A DNA stretch of 64,000 nucleotides from assembly GCA_963822695.1 (NCBI GenBank), contig CAWGJH010000012.1:49330-113329 (forward strand), given 5' to 3'. The notes under the pieces were generated by a model that had not been told where the DNA came from, did not search any database, and saw nothing but the letters and a program-made list of their open reading frames with translations. The position numbers and the translations under genes are program-made. Below are positions 52,361 through 61,103 of this stretch, in pieces. Source of the stretch: GCA-003244245 sp963822695 (GTDB lineage: Bacteria > Actinomycetota > Actinomycetes > Mycobacteriales > Pseudonocardiaceae). Position 1 is the first letter of the stretch, and each line of letters begins with the position of its first letter.

Positions 52361-52717
52361 ATGGAGCACGATCGGGGTAGCTTCGAGTATTTCCGTGAGG
52401 CCGTCTATGCGCGGCTGCGGCGATACACCTCCGCGCTTGACAACCCAGACGACCGGGTGATTGCGATCCTCGCTCGCGCTGAGCTGCCCCGCTATGTGCG
52501 GTACTGGGTCGCTCTGCTCGCCGAGCACGAGCCGACGGCCAGCGGAAAGTGCCCAACCTGTTCCCGCTGGTGGCACACCGTGTCCGCGCCGTGCGACATG
52601 TGGAAGTGGGCGCGTGGGTTCCTGACCGTCACACCAGCACGTGCCACCGTGCCATCAAGCCGGACTGCTGAAGGAGCGCCCGGCGGCGCCAATCACACTC
52701 GGACGGTTGCTCCGTGA
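52361..52717 (+). CDS. hypothetical protein with a zinc-ribbon-like Cys motif
   Basis: 118 residues from ATG 52361 (GTG 52358 just ahead), with GGAGGGA upstream. Residues 15-60 are helical (EAVYARLRRYTSALDNPDDR, VRYWVALLAEHEP). Residues 65-88 hold CPTCSRWWHTVSAPC, a possible metal site. The tail is disordered. It is divergent from the XRE regulator gene at 52203, so the 157-bp gap may hold both promoters. No named family. Confidence 0.6.
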   Translation: MEHDRGSFEYFREAVYARLRRYTSALDNPDDRVIAILARAELPRYVRYWVALLAEHEPTASGKCPTCSRWWHTVSAPCDMWKWARGFLTVTPARATVPSSRTAEGAPGGANHTRTVAP

Positions 52718-52896
52718 CCTCGAAACCGTAGCAACCGGCCGCACGGTCGGCAGGGTGAGTATGGTGCGCTCCGAAATACCACGACGCTGTATTCACCCTG
52801 CCGACCATCCATCCAATCCAGCGTGAGGGTCGCGACACGAACGCGTGCCGACGAGGAGACCTGGGCCGAAGCGATCTGACAGCACACACCGGGGCC

Positions 52897-53106
52897 GTGG
52901 CCGGCAGTGTGGCGACTGCCGGCAGCGTTGCGGTCACCGGGAGCGTCGCGACCGTGTTCAGCGCCGGTATCAGAGCGTGTATCGGATGTCTTGCATGTGT
53001 TGGCTGCCGCCGATGTGTTGGCTGTGTCGGCTGCATTGACTGCGTGGACTGTGTCGGCTGCATAGGCCTACGGGGCGCGGTGGGTCGGCGTGGCGTGCGG
53101 GCCTAA
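52897..53106 (+). CDS. Cys-rich repeat protein (CxxC tandem repeats)
   Basis: At least 69 codons, start uncertain (GTG 52897; the frame stays open upstream without ATG). Residues 1-30 are Gly/Ser/Val repeats (AGSVATAGSVAVTGSVAT). Residues 28-56 are triplet-spaced cysteines: ACIGCLACVGCRRCVGCVG, then CIDCVDCVGCIG. The end is basic (LRGAVGRRGVRA). A regular CxxC spacing over ten cysteines could build a beta-helix-like ladder or bind metal. The repeat DNA is built from TGYRTYGGC-like hexamers. No named family recalled. Confidence 0.45.
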   Translation: MAGSVATAGSVAVTGSVATVFSAGIRACIGCLACVGCRRCVGCVGCIDCVDCVGCIGLRGAVGRRGVRA

Positions 53107-53249
53107 AAGACATCCCCATGATCATTTAGATATTTTTCGGTCACTTAATGACGCCTGGATCGCACAACGGCCGCAGATGTCGAGCGTTCGCGATCGGGAA
53201 AATTCGGGGTCATTGCATCTATCAGCAACCAACCGAAACAATAGTCCGA

Positions 53250-53287
53250 GAATCCTTGGGTTCTGGGTTCGATCCCCAGGCGGCCCA
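53250..53287 (+). other. tRNA-Lys 3'-end sequence, probable att site of an integrative element
   Basis: TTGGGTTCTGGGTTCGATCC then CCAGGCGGCCCA reads as a tRNA T arm (CTGGG TTCGATC CCCAG) followed by the 3' acceptor strand GCGGCCC and A. The preceding AATCC fits the anticodon stem end of tRNA-Lys(CUU). No 5' half is present, so this is not a functional tRNA but a duplicated 3' end. That is what integrases of actinomycete elements leave behind. It marks one edge of an island. Confidence 0.6.
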
Positions 53288-53520
53288 CAAAACACCAGGT
53301 CAGCGACCTGAGTGAAGAGATTGGAGATCAATATTAGAGATCTACGTCGTTTTCCCCCGGCTCGGGACAGTGTTGGCCAGTGTGAACACTGAAGCGCTCA
53401 GCGCTGGGATTCTCGGTGAGTTCGCCGGGCTTGGACGCTGAAGGCTCACTCGACGATATAGCCGCTGCGATACGGATGACTACGGAGAGACACCGGCGTC
53501 AGCAGGTCACGCTGTGATAA
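53288..53520. other. short intergenic stretch next to the att site
   Basis: Nothing recognised beyond the att-like sequence. Confidence 0.4.
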
Positions 53521-54171
53521 TTATCCGATGGGGGCGAGAAGGGCGGTGAAGGCTCCCGCGATCAGGGCTGGGCCCAAGGGGATCAGGGTGTGCCGGGTAG
53601 CCCGGAGCAGGATGATCATCGTGACGCTGGTGAGACCGCCGTAGAGCAAGCCGAGGGCAGCGCCGGAGAGGAAGGTGTCCCAGCCCCGCCAGGCCAGCGC
53701 GAGTCCCAGCAGGCCAGCGAGTCGAACATCAGCCGCGCCCAGCGCGCCGGGGGCCGTCAGGGCGATGAGCAGGTAGAAGGTGACCAGGATGGCCATGCCA
53801 GCGCAGGAGCGGAGCATCGCGGTACCGTTGTGCTCCACGGTCGCCGCGAGGCCAAACAGCACAGCGAGGCTGGGATAGGCGGGGAGCATCAGCCTGGCGG
53901 GCATCCGGTTCTCGAGGAGATCGATCACGGCCAATGGCACACAGACCGCCGCGAGAACACTGTCGGCGAGGAGTTCCGTGTGGACGCCCGTACGCCAGGC
54001 CAGCAGCCCGAACAGAACCGCCGTGGCCGAGGAGACCGTCACAGGCGTGGTCAGCGGATGATCACGGCGCGGCGCGGCCAGGGATGCTTGAGTCAGCCGA
54101 GACAGCGCGGCGCCAACGAGGGCACCGAGCAAACCCCAGAGAGACACCAGCCACCAGGGGTTCACGGCCAT
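53521..54171 (-). CDS. A24-family prepilin peptidase-like membrane protein
   Basis: 216 residues from ATG 54171. Six to seven hydrophobic helices. The aspartyl protease sites appear as IDLLENRMPARL (first Asp) and GAADVRLAGLLGL (second Asp), as in type IV prepilin or tad-type peptidases (PF01478). It lacks the N-terminal Cys zinc domain of the long PilD type. No pilin or secretion genes are adjacent. A related but mutilated gene lies at 61599-62087. Confidence 0.8.
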   Translation of the reverse strand: MAVNPWWLVSLWGLLGALVGAALSRLTQASLAAPRRDHPLTTPVTVSSATAVLFGLLAWRTGVHTELLADSVLAAVCVPLAVIDLLENRMPARLMLPAYPSLAVLFGLAATVEHNGTAMLRSCAGMAILVTFYLLIALTAPGALGAADVRLAGLLGLALAWRGWDTFLSGAALGLLYGGLTSVTMIILLRATRHTLIPLGPALIAGAFTALLAPIG

Positions 54172-54620
54172 ACCCCGAGCGCAAGCACGACCATCTCTCC
54201 ACGAGAACTCCTTGGCATGTCCGTCATGGCTTCTCCGCCCGTTGTGATCACACAGTCCGTAGCGGTCCGGTGGTACGGTGCGACGCTCGTGCGTACCTGG
54301 GGGTCGGTGGAGGCAACGGTGCTTCTCGATCTCTCTGGGTAGACCGTTGGTCACTGTACGCAGATTGTGGTGATCAGTGAAGACTGTGGTGCGGCTGGAG
54401 AACAGAGCTATGCCCGACACCCGGTCACAGTGCTCTGGTGATCCCGGTGCCAGGAGCGGATGCGCTGGTGGGTGTCGGTGCCTGGGCCGGCCTGCCATGG
54501 TCGGCAATTCGCAGGGGAACACCGCGTAGCCTGGCGCACGCACCCCACCAAGCACAACGCCCCGGAGCACCGGTGGGGTGGTCCACTCGGTGACTGAGAG
54601 GGGGCGAGCATGGATCGAGC
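54172..54620. other. intergenic stretch with no firm gene
   Basis: A plus-strand frame of 38-43 codons begins at ATG 54218/54230 (ASPPVVITQSVAVRWYGATL, ending VEATVLLDLSG) and has natural composition, but no good ribosome site. Otherwise nothing seen. Confidence 0.35.
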
Positions 54621-55098
54621 ATGGATGTTGACGACGGCGCGCGGATGATCGGTGCTCGGCTGTGCCAGATCCGCAATTCCCGGAAGAAGTCACTGCGGGT
54701 GGTCGCGGGGTTGGCCGGGATCAGCAAGTCGAAGCTGTCCCGCATCGAGCGCGGAGAGATGGCGCTGGACAGTCGGTCGGAGATCGTGGCCTTGGCGAAC
54801 GCGCTCCGGATCGCACCGTCGGAGCTGATCGAGCTACCGGCACCGGCCAACGGGCACGCGGATAGCGCCGTGGATGCGGTGCATCTGGCGCTGATGGCCA
54901 TCGGCCGCCAACGGCCCGGTGGGCAGGTGGTCTCGTTCGAGGAGTTGCGGGCGAGGCCCACGCGATCGAGAGCAGCGAGTTCCGAAGTCGCGGTGAGGCG
55001 CTGCCGGGCCTGATCCGGGACGTGCACACCACCCTGGCCACGGGGCGGGAGGTTGCGGAGTCCCTTGAGCCGGCGGTGCTGGTGCATGCCCAAACCAC
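54621..55098 (+). pseudogene. XRE-family regulator, frameshifted and fused to a PrimPol remnant
   Basis: From ATG 54621 the HTH reads MIGARLCQIRNSRKKSLRVV, AGLAGISKSKLSRIERGEM, with a continuation LANALRIAPSELIELPAP. Near 54950 a frameshift moves on to AHAIESSEFRSRGEALPGL and REVAESLEPAVLVHAQTTG. In the same frame it then becomes GFPELGPLQDI, which belongs to a PrimPol-like protein (compare GFAEVRPLEDT at 15518). A deletion has thus joined the two genes of the module. Not functional. Confidence 0.65.
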
Positions 55099-55574
55099 CG
55101 GTTTCCCCGAGTTAGGCCCGCTTCAGGACATCGGGGGACCTCGCCCCGATCACGGACCCTGAGCGCGCCGAGGAGGTTTGGACGCGGCTGCGGCAGGTCG
55201 GGGTGCTGCTGGTCTGCGGACGTGGCATCGACGTCCTGGAGGTGCCCTTCGGGTGCGCGAGCTGCTGCCAGCCCTGGTAGAGCGGAACCTGAGGGTGCCG
55301 GTGGTCACGGCGCTGGCGCCCTCTCGATGGCTGCTCCTCGTGGCCACCGGTTCGGGGACGGTGCGGCCCTGATCTGGCCGCCGCGTCGGTATGCCTGCGC
55401 GGAATCGGGCAGTGGGTAGCGTTGCCGCCGATGACGCTGGGCGGGTACCCGCCCGTCCAGTGGACGGTCACACCCCCCGGGGACCGCGCTGTCCACCTGC
55501 CGGGCGCGGATGAGGTGCAGCGGGTACTCGCCGAGGCACTCAGGTCAGGACGGCCCGATGATGGCCGAGGCTAG
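55099..55574 (+). pseudogene. PrimPol-like protein, third and broken copy
   Basis: Pieces of the PrimPol-like family appear in order but in different frames: LAPITDPERAEEVWTR, VGVLLVCGRGIDVLEVPF, RVRELLPALVERN, APSRWLLLVATGSG, GQWVALPPMTLGGYPPVQW, GADEVQRVLAEAL, stop at 55574. At least three frameshifts and loss of the start. Otherwise very close to the intact copy at 15518-16111. Confidence 0.75.
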
Positions 55575-55814
55575 CCGGCATCGGCGGGCGCGCGGAGACT
55601 GGTGGCGGGGCTGCTGTGGCCGGGCCCGGTCGTGGCGGTGACCGTGCGGCAGGCGCTGCGTCAGTGGCAACGCGAGCACACCTCCGTCCCCGTAGCCGAG
55701 TCCGCGGCTGGTGGCGCGCCCGCCCGGCGCAGGTCCGCGATGGTGGACCGCGCGTCCCGGGCTCAGGGCATGACTCGCCTCGGGCAAGCATGCCTAATGT
55801 CCAGCTCCCCCTGA
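55558..55814 (+). pseudogene. small basic protein of the module, third copy, frameshifted
   Basis: From ATG 55558/55561 it reads AEASRHRRARGDWWRG, overlapping the PrimPol stop as in the other two copies. The rest, GLLWPGPVVAVTVRQALRQW and QREHTSVPVAES, lies in another frame. The shared RHRRAR...WW and VTVRQ...W.RE blocks tie it to 16095-16352. Confidence 0.55.
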
Positions 55815-56131
55815 GCAGCGGTGAGCCGATCCTTGGTCTGAGCCCGGAGCTGCTGGTGTCGTGGGCGTTGCGGCGGGCTCACCGGGATGAGGTAGCGAAG
55901 CCGGGTGATCATTACGTCGATCACGGGCATCTGATGCTGAGCCATGTGACCGGGGCGTTGGATGAGCTTGTCGAACCCGGGGTGCTGGCGCTGGCCGAGG
56001 AGGACCCGTGGGGCTTGCGACGGGTCAGCCTCACCGCCGCCGGGCACGCCCGATACCCGCGGCTCAGCGCCCACGTGGTGGCGGCCGAGGGTCTGACCAT
56101 CACCAGCGGTGTCCCGGGGCGCTGTGCCTGA
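55790..56131 (+). CDS. hypothetical protein
   Basis: 113 residues from ATG 55790. The product reads LGLSPELLVSWALRRAHRDE, VDHGHLMLSHVTGALDELV, GVLALAEEDPWGLRRVSL, AAGHARYPRLSAHVV. It has the mixed helix/strand pattern of a small winged-helix protein. The C-terminal 15 residues may be altered. It overlaps the end of the broken small gene. No family name. Confidence 0.5.
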   Translation: MPNVQLPLSSGEPILGLSPELLVSWALRRAHRDEVAKPGDHYVDHGHLMLSHVTGALDELVEPGVLALAEEDPWGLRRVSLTAAGHARYPRLSAHVVAAEGLTITSGVPGRCA

Positions 56132-56612
56132 ACGGCATCGCCAGGATCACCCTCGCCGGCGAAGACCTCAGTCCACGGGGGCATCGCTCCCGTCACTCGC
56201 CGGCTGGCCTGTCGGTGGAGCATGCGGCCCCGACGCGTCCGCTCCCGACGGCCAGCCGGCCCCCACCACCGCGAGGCCAGGTGATCATGCCCGGTCCGCC
56301 ACCGCAACCCATCCAGCACCGGTAGTGCGACGTCGACGGCATTCCTGGTATGGCCACGATTTGGTTGAGGGCCCGGTCGTGCATCCTTGGCCCTGGCGAT
56401 TCCGAAGTCGGGCCGGGAGCGAGTGGGGGAGGTCAGTCCCGTGGAACAGGTGGTGTCCGGTCTTCTGCCTGATGATCGGGCGGTCGAGGGCTTGACCGGC
56501 CGCTGGTGGTGGGGCATCGCGTCCTCGGTGGTGCAGACCGTAGGGGCGTCACCGGCGGATTGGGCTGGTATCGCGATCCGCGGCCGGGCGCGTTGGCCGG
56601 TTTCGTCGACAG
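56132..56612. other. intergenic stretch without a supported gene
   Basis: Frames on both strands are open but look decayed (for example ASSVVQTVGASPADWAG on the plus strand). No motif recognised. Confidence 0.35.
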
Positions 56613-56925
56613 TCACCAGGCGAGTGAGCCCGGCCAGGATCTCGCACCTTGGCCACCGTCGAGGTCGTAGGCCTCAATCGGCATCCCGGCCAGCGCGGGC
56701 AGATCGTGGATGTCATCAAGGAGCTCCGACCGCATCGCCGCGACTACCCGCTCTGGGGCGGTGACCGTGTCGCGCGGCAGCTCAGCGAATCGCCGCCGGG
56801 CGTCTGAGGTCGTCCGGGTAAACAACTCCTCGGCCTGGTCGATCGCCACCAGCAGCCGCTGGTGCGTGACTGGGCTGGCGGCCAACAGATCGCCGAGCAC
56901 CTGGTTCTTGATCCAGACTTAATGT
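56613..56925 (-). pseudogene. fragment of a STAND-type (nSTAND1/WD40) NTPase
   Basis: The minus strand reads KNQVLGDLLAASPVTHQRL, LVAIDQAEELFTRTTS (Walker B-like with DQAEELF), AELPRDTV, RVVAAMRSELLDD, ALAGMPIEAYDL. This is the middle of the NTPase domain of WD40-coupled STAND proteins. No Walker A upstream and no repeats downstream remain. It lies just ahead of the amidohydrolase 3' end on the same strand. Confidence 0.55.
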
Positions 56926-58160
56926 TCAGGATTGTTGTGTAGTTGACCGACCGTCCAGTGGTGGCGGGGCTTGACGGTGGGAATGTGCTGGCGCCCCCGT
57001 GCCAGGACGAGGGTCGGGTGTTGCAGGGTGGTGAGGTCGGTGAGCGGATCGCCGTCGACCACTAGCAGGTCGGCGCTGTAGCCAGTGGCGAGAGTGCCCG
57101 TTGTGGTGGCGAGCCCGATCGCGTCGGCGGTGGTGACCGTGGCCATTTCCAGGATCTGGTCACGGGGGAAGCCCCAGTCCTCCAGGCCACGCAGGGCGGC
57201 CGGGAAGTTGTCGAAGGGTTCCATGCCGGCGTCGGTGCCCGTGATCAGGCGCACGCCGCGGTCGGCCATCCACCGCACCAGACCGACGATCCGCTGCGCA
57301 CGCTGGGCACCGTATTTGCGGGCGAGGGGGCGCCAGTCGTTGCAGTTGGCTGTGCACACCGCGATACCCGCGGCGACAATGTCCGCGACGGTCTGCTCGT
57401 CAGGTTCGACGGTGCCGGGTCCGGTCAGCCAGGTGCAGTGCTCGATGGTGTCGACACCCGCGTCGGCACACGCCCGGATGCTGCTGGTGCCATGGGCGTG
57501 CGCGGCGACCGGAAGCCCGAGCCGGTGGGCTTCCTCGACGGCCGTGCGCAGTTCCTCGGTACTGAATTGCGGCTGCCACATCGGGGCCCCTCCCGGGGTC
57601 ATGCTGCCGCCGGAGGCCATCACTTTGATCACGTCGGCCCCGGCGGCCGCGTTGCGCTCGATCTGCTGGCGGATCTGGTCTAGGTTGGCGACCTCCCCAC
57701 CGAGGAACCAGCAGTGTCCGCGCGGCGGGGTCAGCGGGGCGGTCGCGGCCAGGATGCGCGGCCCGATGAGGTCACCGGTAGTGATGGACTCGCGCAGCGC
57801 CACCGCGAGCCCGTCACGATCACCGAGGTCACGGATGGTGGTGACCCCGCAGTTGAGCAGGTCTAGGGCTCGGCCGGCCATCGCGAGCGCTAATCGCGCC
57901 TGGTCGGCTGGAGCCATCAGCTCCTCCAGCCGGTCTGGTCCCGCGCTGAAGGCTAGATGCACATGAGCGTTGATGAGGCCCGGGAGGATGGTTGCCGCCG
58001 GAAACGTCAGCTCGACAACATCCGCACCGGCCGCCGCGCGGACGTCGTCGTGGCCACCCACCGCGATGATCGACTCGCCTTGGACCAACACCGCGCCGTT
58101 GTCGAAGCGTTGACCGGTGGGGCCGGTGAGAACTTGGGCAGCGGACAACAAGTACCGCAT
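56919..58160 (-). CDS. amidohydrolase family protein
   Basis: 413 residues from ATG 58160. Metal-dependent hydrolase (PF01979): NAHVHLAFSAG (HxH), KVMASGGSM (metal-bridging Lys), AAHAHG, IEHCTWL (His), and ITGTDAGMEP (Asp). The imidazolonepropionase/prolidase-like subfamily is the best fit, acting on an N-acyl or cyclic amide. Start nine bases after the stop of the upstream membrane gene, so it is the last gene of the XRE/M78 operon. The C-terminal residues HHWTVGQLHNN are unusual. Confidence 0.9.
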   Translation of the reverse strand: MRYLLSAAQVLTGPTGQRFDNGAVLVQGESIIAVGGHDDVRAAAGADVVELTFPAATILPGLINAHVHLAFSAGPDRLEELMAPADQARLALAMAGRALDLLNCGVTTIRDLGDRDGLAVALRESITTGDLIGPRILAATAPLTPPRGHCWFLGGEVANLDQIRQQIERNAAAGADVIKVMASGGSMTPGGAPMWQPQFSTEELRTAVEEAHRLGLPVAAHAHGTSSIRACADAGVDTIEHCTWLTGPGTVEPDEQTVADIVAAGIAVCTANCNDWRPLARKYGAQRAQRIVGLVRWMADRGVRLITGTDAGMEPFDNFPAALRGLEDWGFPRDQILEMATVTTADAIGLATTTGTLATGYSADLLVVDGDPLTDLTTLQHPTLVLARGRQHIPTVKPRHHWTVGQLHNNPEH

Positions 58161-58169
58161 CGCTGATGG

Positions 58170-59332
58170 CTACTCCCTCGTGCGGGGTCGGGCACCGGGA
58201 CGGTCCGACAGAGTGGTGGTGGGTGGGTTCAGGGCGCGCGACAGCGCGAGCAACTCGGCCACGTCAGCGTCGAGGTCGGGAGAGCGGGGGCTAGCGAAGG
58301 CCCTTGGTCCTCCCGTGGGCGGGAACTGGTGGGCGCGGGCTCGCAGGGCGGCCCGAAGCTGGTGGGCCCGGACCACCGCGGTGGTCAGTTCAGCGCCAGC
58401 GGCCTCAGCGCGGGGCAGGTAGGGGCTGATGCGTACCAGGCCGTCACGGCACTCGATGACCCGGCGGTAGTAGCGGCGATGCATGGACTGGAAGGTGATG
58501 AAGCGTCGCCACCGGCTGGTAGGTACCCGGTGTAGGACATCCTCGGGGAACGCCTGGGACATCAGCCGCCACAACCGCTCCAGCCCGTGGTAGGCGTGCC
58601 GGTGCCGCCACCACCGTCGGGCGGCGCGCAGCCACCCGACCAGTCCGGGGTAGACGATCCCGAGGGGAAAGGCGACGATCCCGGTGACCAGGATGCCGTG
58701 AGCGACGGCGAACGTCCCTGGAGCAGCGGGGTGACCGACCCAGGAGGCCACGGTGGCGGTGGCCCGGTAGGCCGGGCCGCCGACGAATTTCCCCGCTAGT
58801 GACGCCGTGACGATCCACAACCCGTGGCGCAGTGGTGGTGCGGACAATCGCGCATAGCGCCATGCGGCGCCGAATTCCACAATCAGGGGGCATAGCCGAC
58901 GTAAAGCGACGGGATGAGGTAGAAAACGGTGACCGGCACGCTGTGCATGGTTAAGCTGTAGAGCGTTCCACGATCAGCGGAGGGTATCGCGAATCTCGCC
59001 GCGACGAGCGCGACGCAGGCCACGGAGCAGATCAGGGCTTGTCGCCGGACGCGAGACGATGGTGTGCCCGCGGCGTTAAGGAAGAACCAGATCACCAGGA
59101 AGTGGAAGACCATGACAGCCACGTTCTCCGGCACCTTCGAGGCACCAGCGGCGACGGTGGCGTTGATGGCGGCGGCCACGGGGCCCAGTCCGAGCACGTA
59201 CACAGCCTCAGCGGTGGCGAGGCAGGCGGTGACCAGCCACAGGCCGCGATGTCGTGGCGCCCGGTGGAGCTGGTTGAGCGTCCACACCAGCCCCGCGAAG
59301 GCCGCGAGGGCCTGGAACAGCGTCAGGCTCAC
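58170..59332 (-). pseudogene. MAB_1171c-type membrane protein, split by a frameshift
   Basis: From GTG 59332 (overlapping the M78 stop) the first part carries four or five membrane helices (FQALAAFAGLVWTLNQLHRA, VFHFLVIWFFLNAAG, VFYLIPSLYVGYA) and reaches a TGA at 58883. The second part, from FGAAWRYARLSAPPLRHGL, holds two or three more helices and a long soluble C-terminal region (ALRARAHQFPPTGGPRA). One base added to the run of five Cs just before the TGA would restore a single protein of about 387 residues, the usual length of the family of putative transporters. Either a single-base deletion or a sequencing error. Confidence 0.65.
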
Positions 59333-59874
59333 AGCCAACCCTGCCGGTCGCTGAGAGCGTCCTGGAGTCGGCGCACAGCGGGCTCGGGGGAGCGTCGGGG
59401 AGTGACGTAGTCGAGCACCGATGCCCATTCCATGATGATCGTGGCGACTAACTCGGCTTCCCGCTCCTGCTTGGTGTCGTAGTGGGTACGCCGCAGTGCC
59501 CGTCGGATCACCTGAACAGGGAGGTCCGGCATCGTCTGCCGCCAGTACTCATCGTCGGTGTCGTCGCTGCGGTGATCGGCGAGGATGTGACCGACTTCGT
59601 GCAAGATGATGTGGTCTTGGTGCACCCGCGTTGTTTCGGCCTGATAGAGGATGTAGTCGGTGGACCGCGTGGCCAGCCAGAGGCCGAAGGGCCCTGGAAC
59701 CGGTAACGAGTAGCTCACCAGGCGTAGCGGTCGACCTCGACGTTCTCCGAGGCGCTGACAGAGCACGTCCACCCGCAATGGTGGTTCGATCCCGAGTGCG
59801 CGTAGCTCACGTCGGCACCGTCGGCGAAGCTGCCGTTCCCTCACGTGCGCCCCCATCGCCAGGTGCCCTGGCAC
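59329..59874 (-). CDS. M78/ImmA-like metallopeptidase
   Basis: 181 residues from GTG 59874 (ATG 59856 also possible). HEVGH zinc-binding motif in IILHEVGHILADHRSDD. Helices RERQLRRRCRRELRALG and VIRRALRRTHYDTKQEREAE flank it. ImmA/IrrE-type peptidases cut partner XRE repressors. Here the XRE gene lies 27 bases upstream and the membrane-protein start overlaps this gene's stop, forming a likely XRE/ImmA regulatory pair. Confidence 0.85.
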   Translation of the reverse strand: MPGHLAMGAHVRERQLRRRCRRELRALGIEPPLRVDVLCQRLGERRGRPLRLVSYSLPVPGPFGLWLATRSTDYILYQAETTRVHQDHIILHEVGHILADHRSDDTDDEYWRQTMPDLPVQVIRRALRRTHYDTKQEREAELVATIIMEWASVLDYVTPRRSPEPAVRRLQDALSDRQGWL

Positions 59875-59901
59875 GATCGCCGGCCTAGTGTGTGCACCGG
59901 T

Positions 59902-60354
59902 TCAGCCGTTCGTGGCTCGCTCGGCCTGTTCCAGCTTGTAGACGACGTCGAGCAGGTCCATCACTTGCTTGCGTCGCTCCTCGGAGAGCTCCCCGGCGCG
60001 CATGGCCATCAGCCGTACGTCTTCGTGGTCGGCGTTGAGGGCTCGTCGCTGTCGCTCAGCCTCCAGCGCCGCCAACTGGGCGCTGACCCGATCGGTCACC
60101 TCGTCGTCGAAGAAGTAGTTCACCGGCACGCCGAAGAAGCTGGCGAGCGCCTCGATGTGGTGGATCCGCGGGTGTGGCTGCTTGCCTTTGACGAGCTGGT
60201 TGATGTGGGCGGCGGTCATCGCCCCGGGATGGCCGGTGATCCCCGCGGCGATCTCCCGGTAGCTGTAGGGACCTCGATCCGGCGGGTGCACCGTCTTGAT
60301 CAGGTAGGCGAGCTTGTCCCCGAAGGATGGTTTGTCCTGGTCGGCTCCGGTCAT
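59902..60354 (-). CDS. XRE-family regulator paired with the M78 peptidase
   Basis: 150 residues from ATG 60354. HTH region: YSYREIAAGITGHPGAMTAA, HINQLVKGKQPHPRIHHIEA, with FFGVPVNYFFDDEVTDRVSA typical of the regulatory partner of M78 peptidases. The C-terminal 65 residues form a coiled helix (EAERQRRALNADHEDVRL, AGELSEERRKQVMDLL). A frameshifted, truncated paralogue occurs at 2270-2560. Confidence 0.88.
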   Translation of the reverse strand: MTGADQDKPSFGDKLAYLIKTVHPPDRGPYSYREIAAGITGHPGAMTAAHINQLVKGKQPHPRIHHIEALASFFGVPVNYFFDDEVTDRVSAQLAALEAERQRRALNADHEDVRLMAMRAGELSEERRKQVMDLLDVVYKLEQAERATNG

Positions 60355-61103
60355 TCCGCGCCTCCTGACGCCCACTGTCGTGTCAACGCTGGTGTCCTTC
60401 ATCCCCATCAACCGTATGCGAATCTTGACAGAAGGTCGAAGGTCTGCTTACATCTGCGCCACGCTGCGTCAACGAATGATTGCAGGACGGAGACAAGTGG
60501 CGGACCAGGGGGTAAGGGATGAGGCGATGGACGTGGCCGCGGCAGCTGGACCTGTTCGATCAGTCACTGCGTCCGCCGCATCCTCCGGGAGACTGGTCAG
60601 GCCGCGATCCGGGGCGGCCTAGACGGCAGAGCCACCCGAGGTGTTCTCGCGTACCCTGTCTGAGCAGCTCAAACCGGCGGCAGTGGACACGACGACCGAG
60701 AGCGAGCGGCACCGCACGCCGCGTGGTGGTGTCGCCCGTGCGCTTCTTGACGGTTGCCGGCTCCCGCCGCGCCTGCACCGGTCGTGCTCGTGACCGGGCC
60801 GCCTAGTGCCCCGATGGAGGCTGAGGGCATCGGCGCCTATGAGGCCAGGCTGGCGCAAGTCGCCCGGGGATCGTGGTCGGCGTTGTCGGTGATGGATGTC
60901 ATGGCTGCGGGGGAGGCGGGGATGCAACGGTCCCGCTCCACCCCGTCGCCCCAACGAAGGAAAAAAGCAGAACAGCAGCAGGAAGACAACGCCAACCGTG
61001 CAGAACTGCAGGTGTACTCGGTAACGCTTGGGAACTCACCGCGTGGAGATTCCCAGCATAGGGGGTGGCGTCACTTCCCGGCTGTCAGAGGAAAGGTGGT
61101 GCA
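60355..61103. other. intergenic stretch without a supported gene
   Basis: A plus-strand frame from 60519 (RRWTWPRQLDLFDQSLRP) starts naturally but soon becomes low complexity. Nothing else recognised. Promoters of the XRE operon and the HxlR gene should lie here. Confidence 0.4.

Noticed and set aside
52842..53106. CRISPR-like array in the short repeated DNA
   Set aside because: The repeats are hexamers encoding regular Cys codons, without spacers of constant length.
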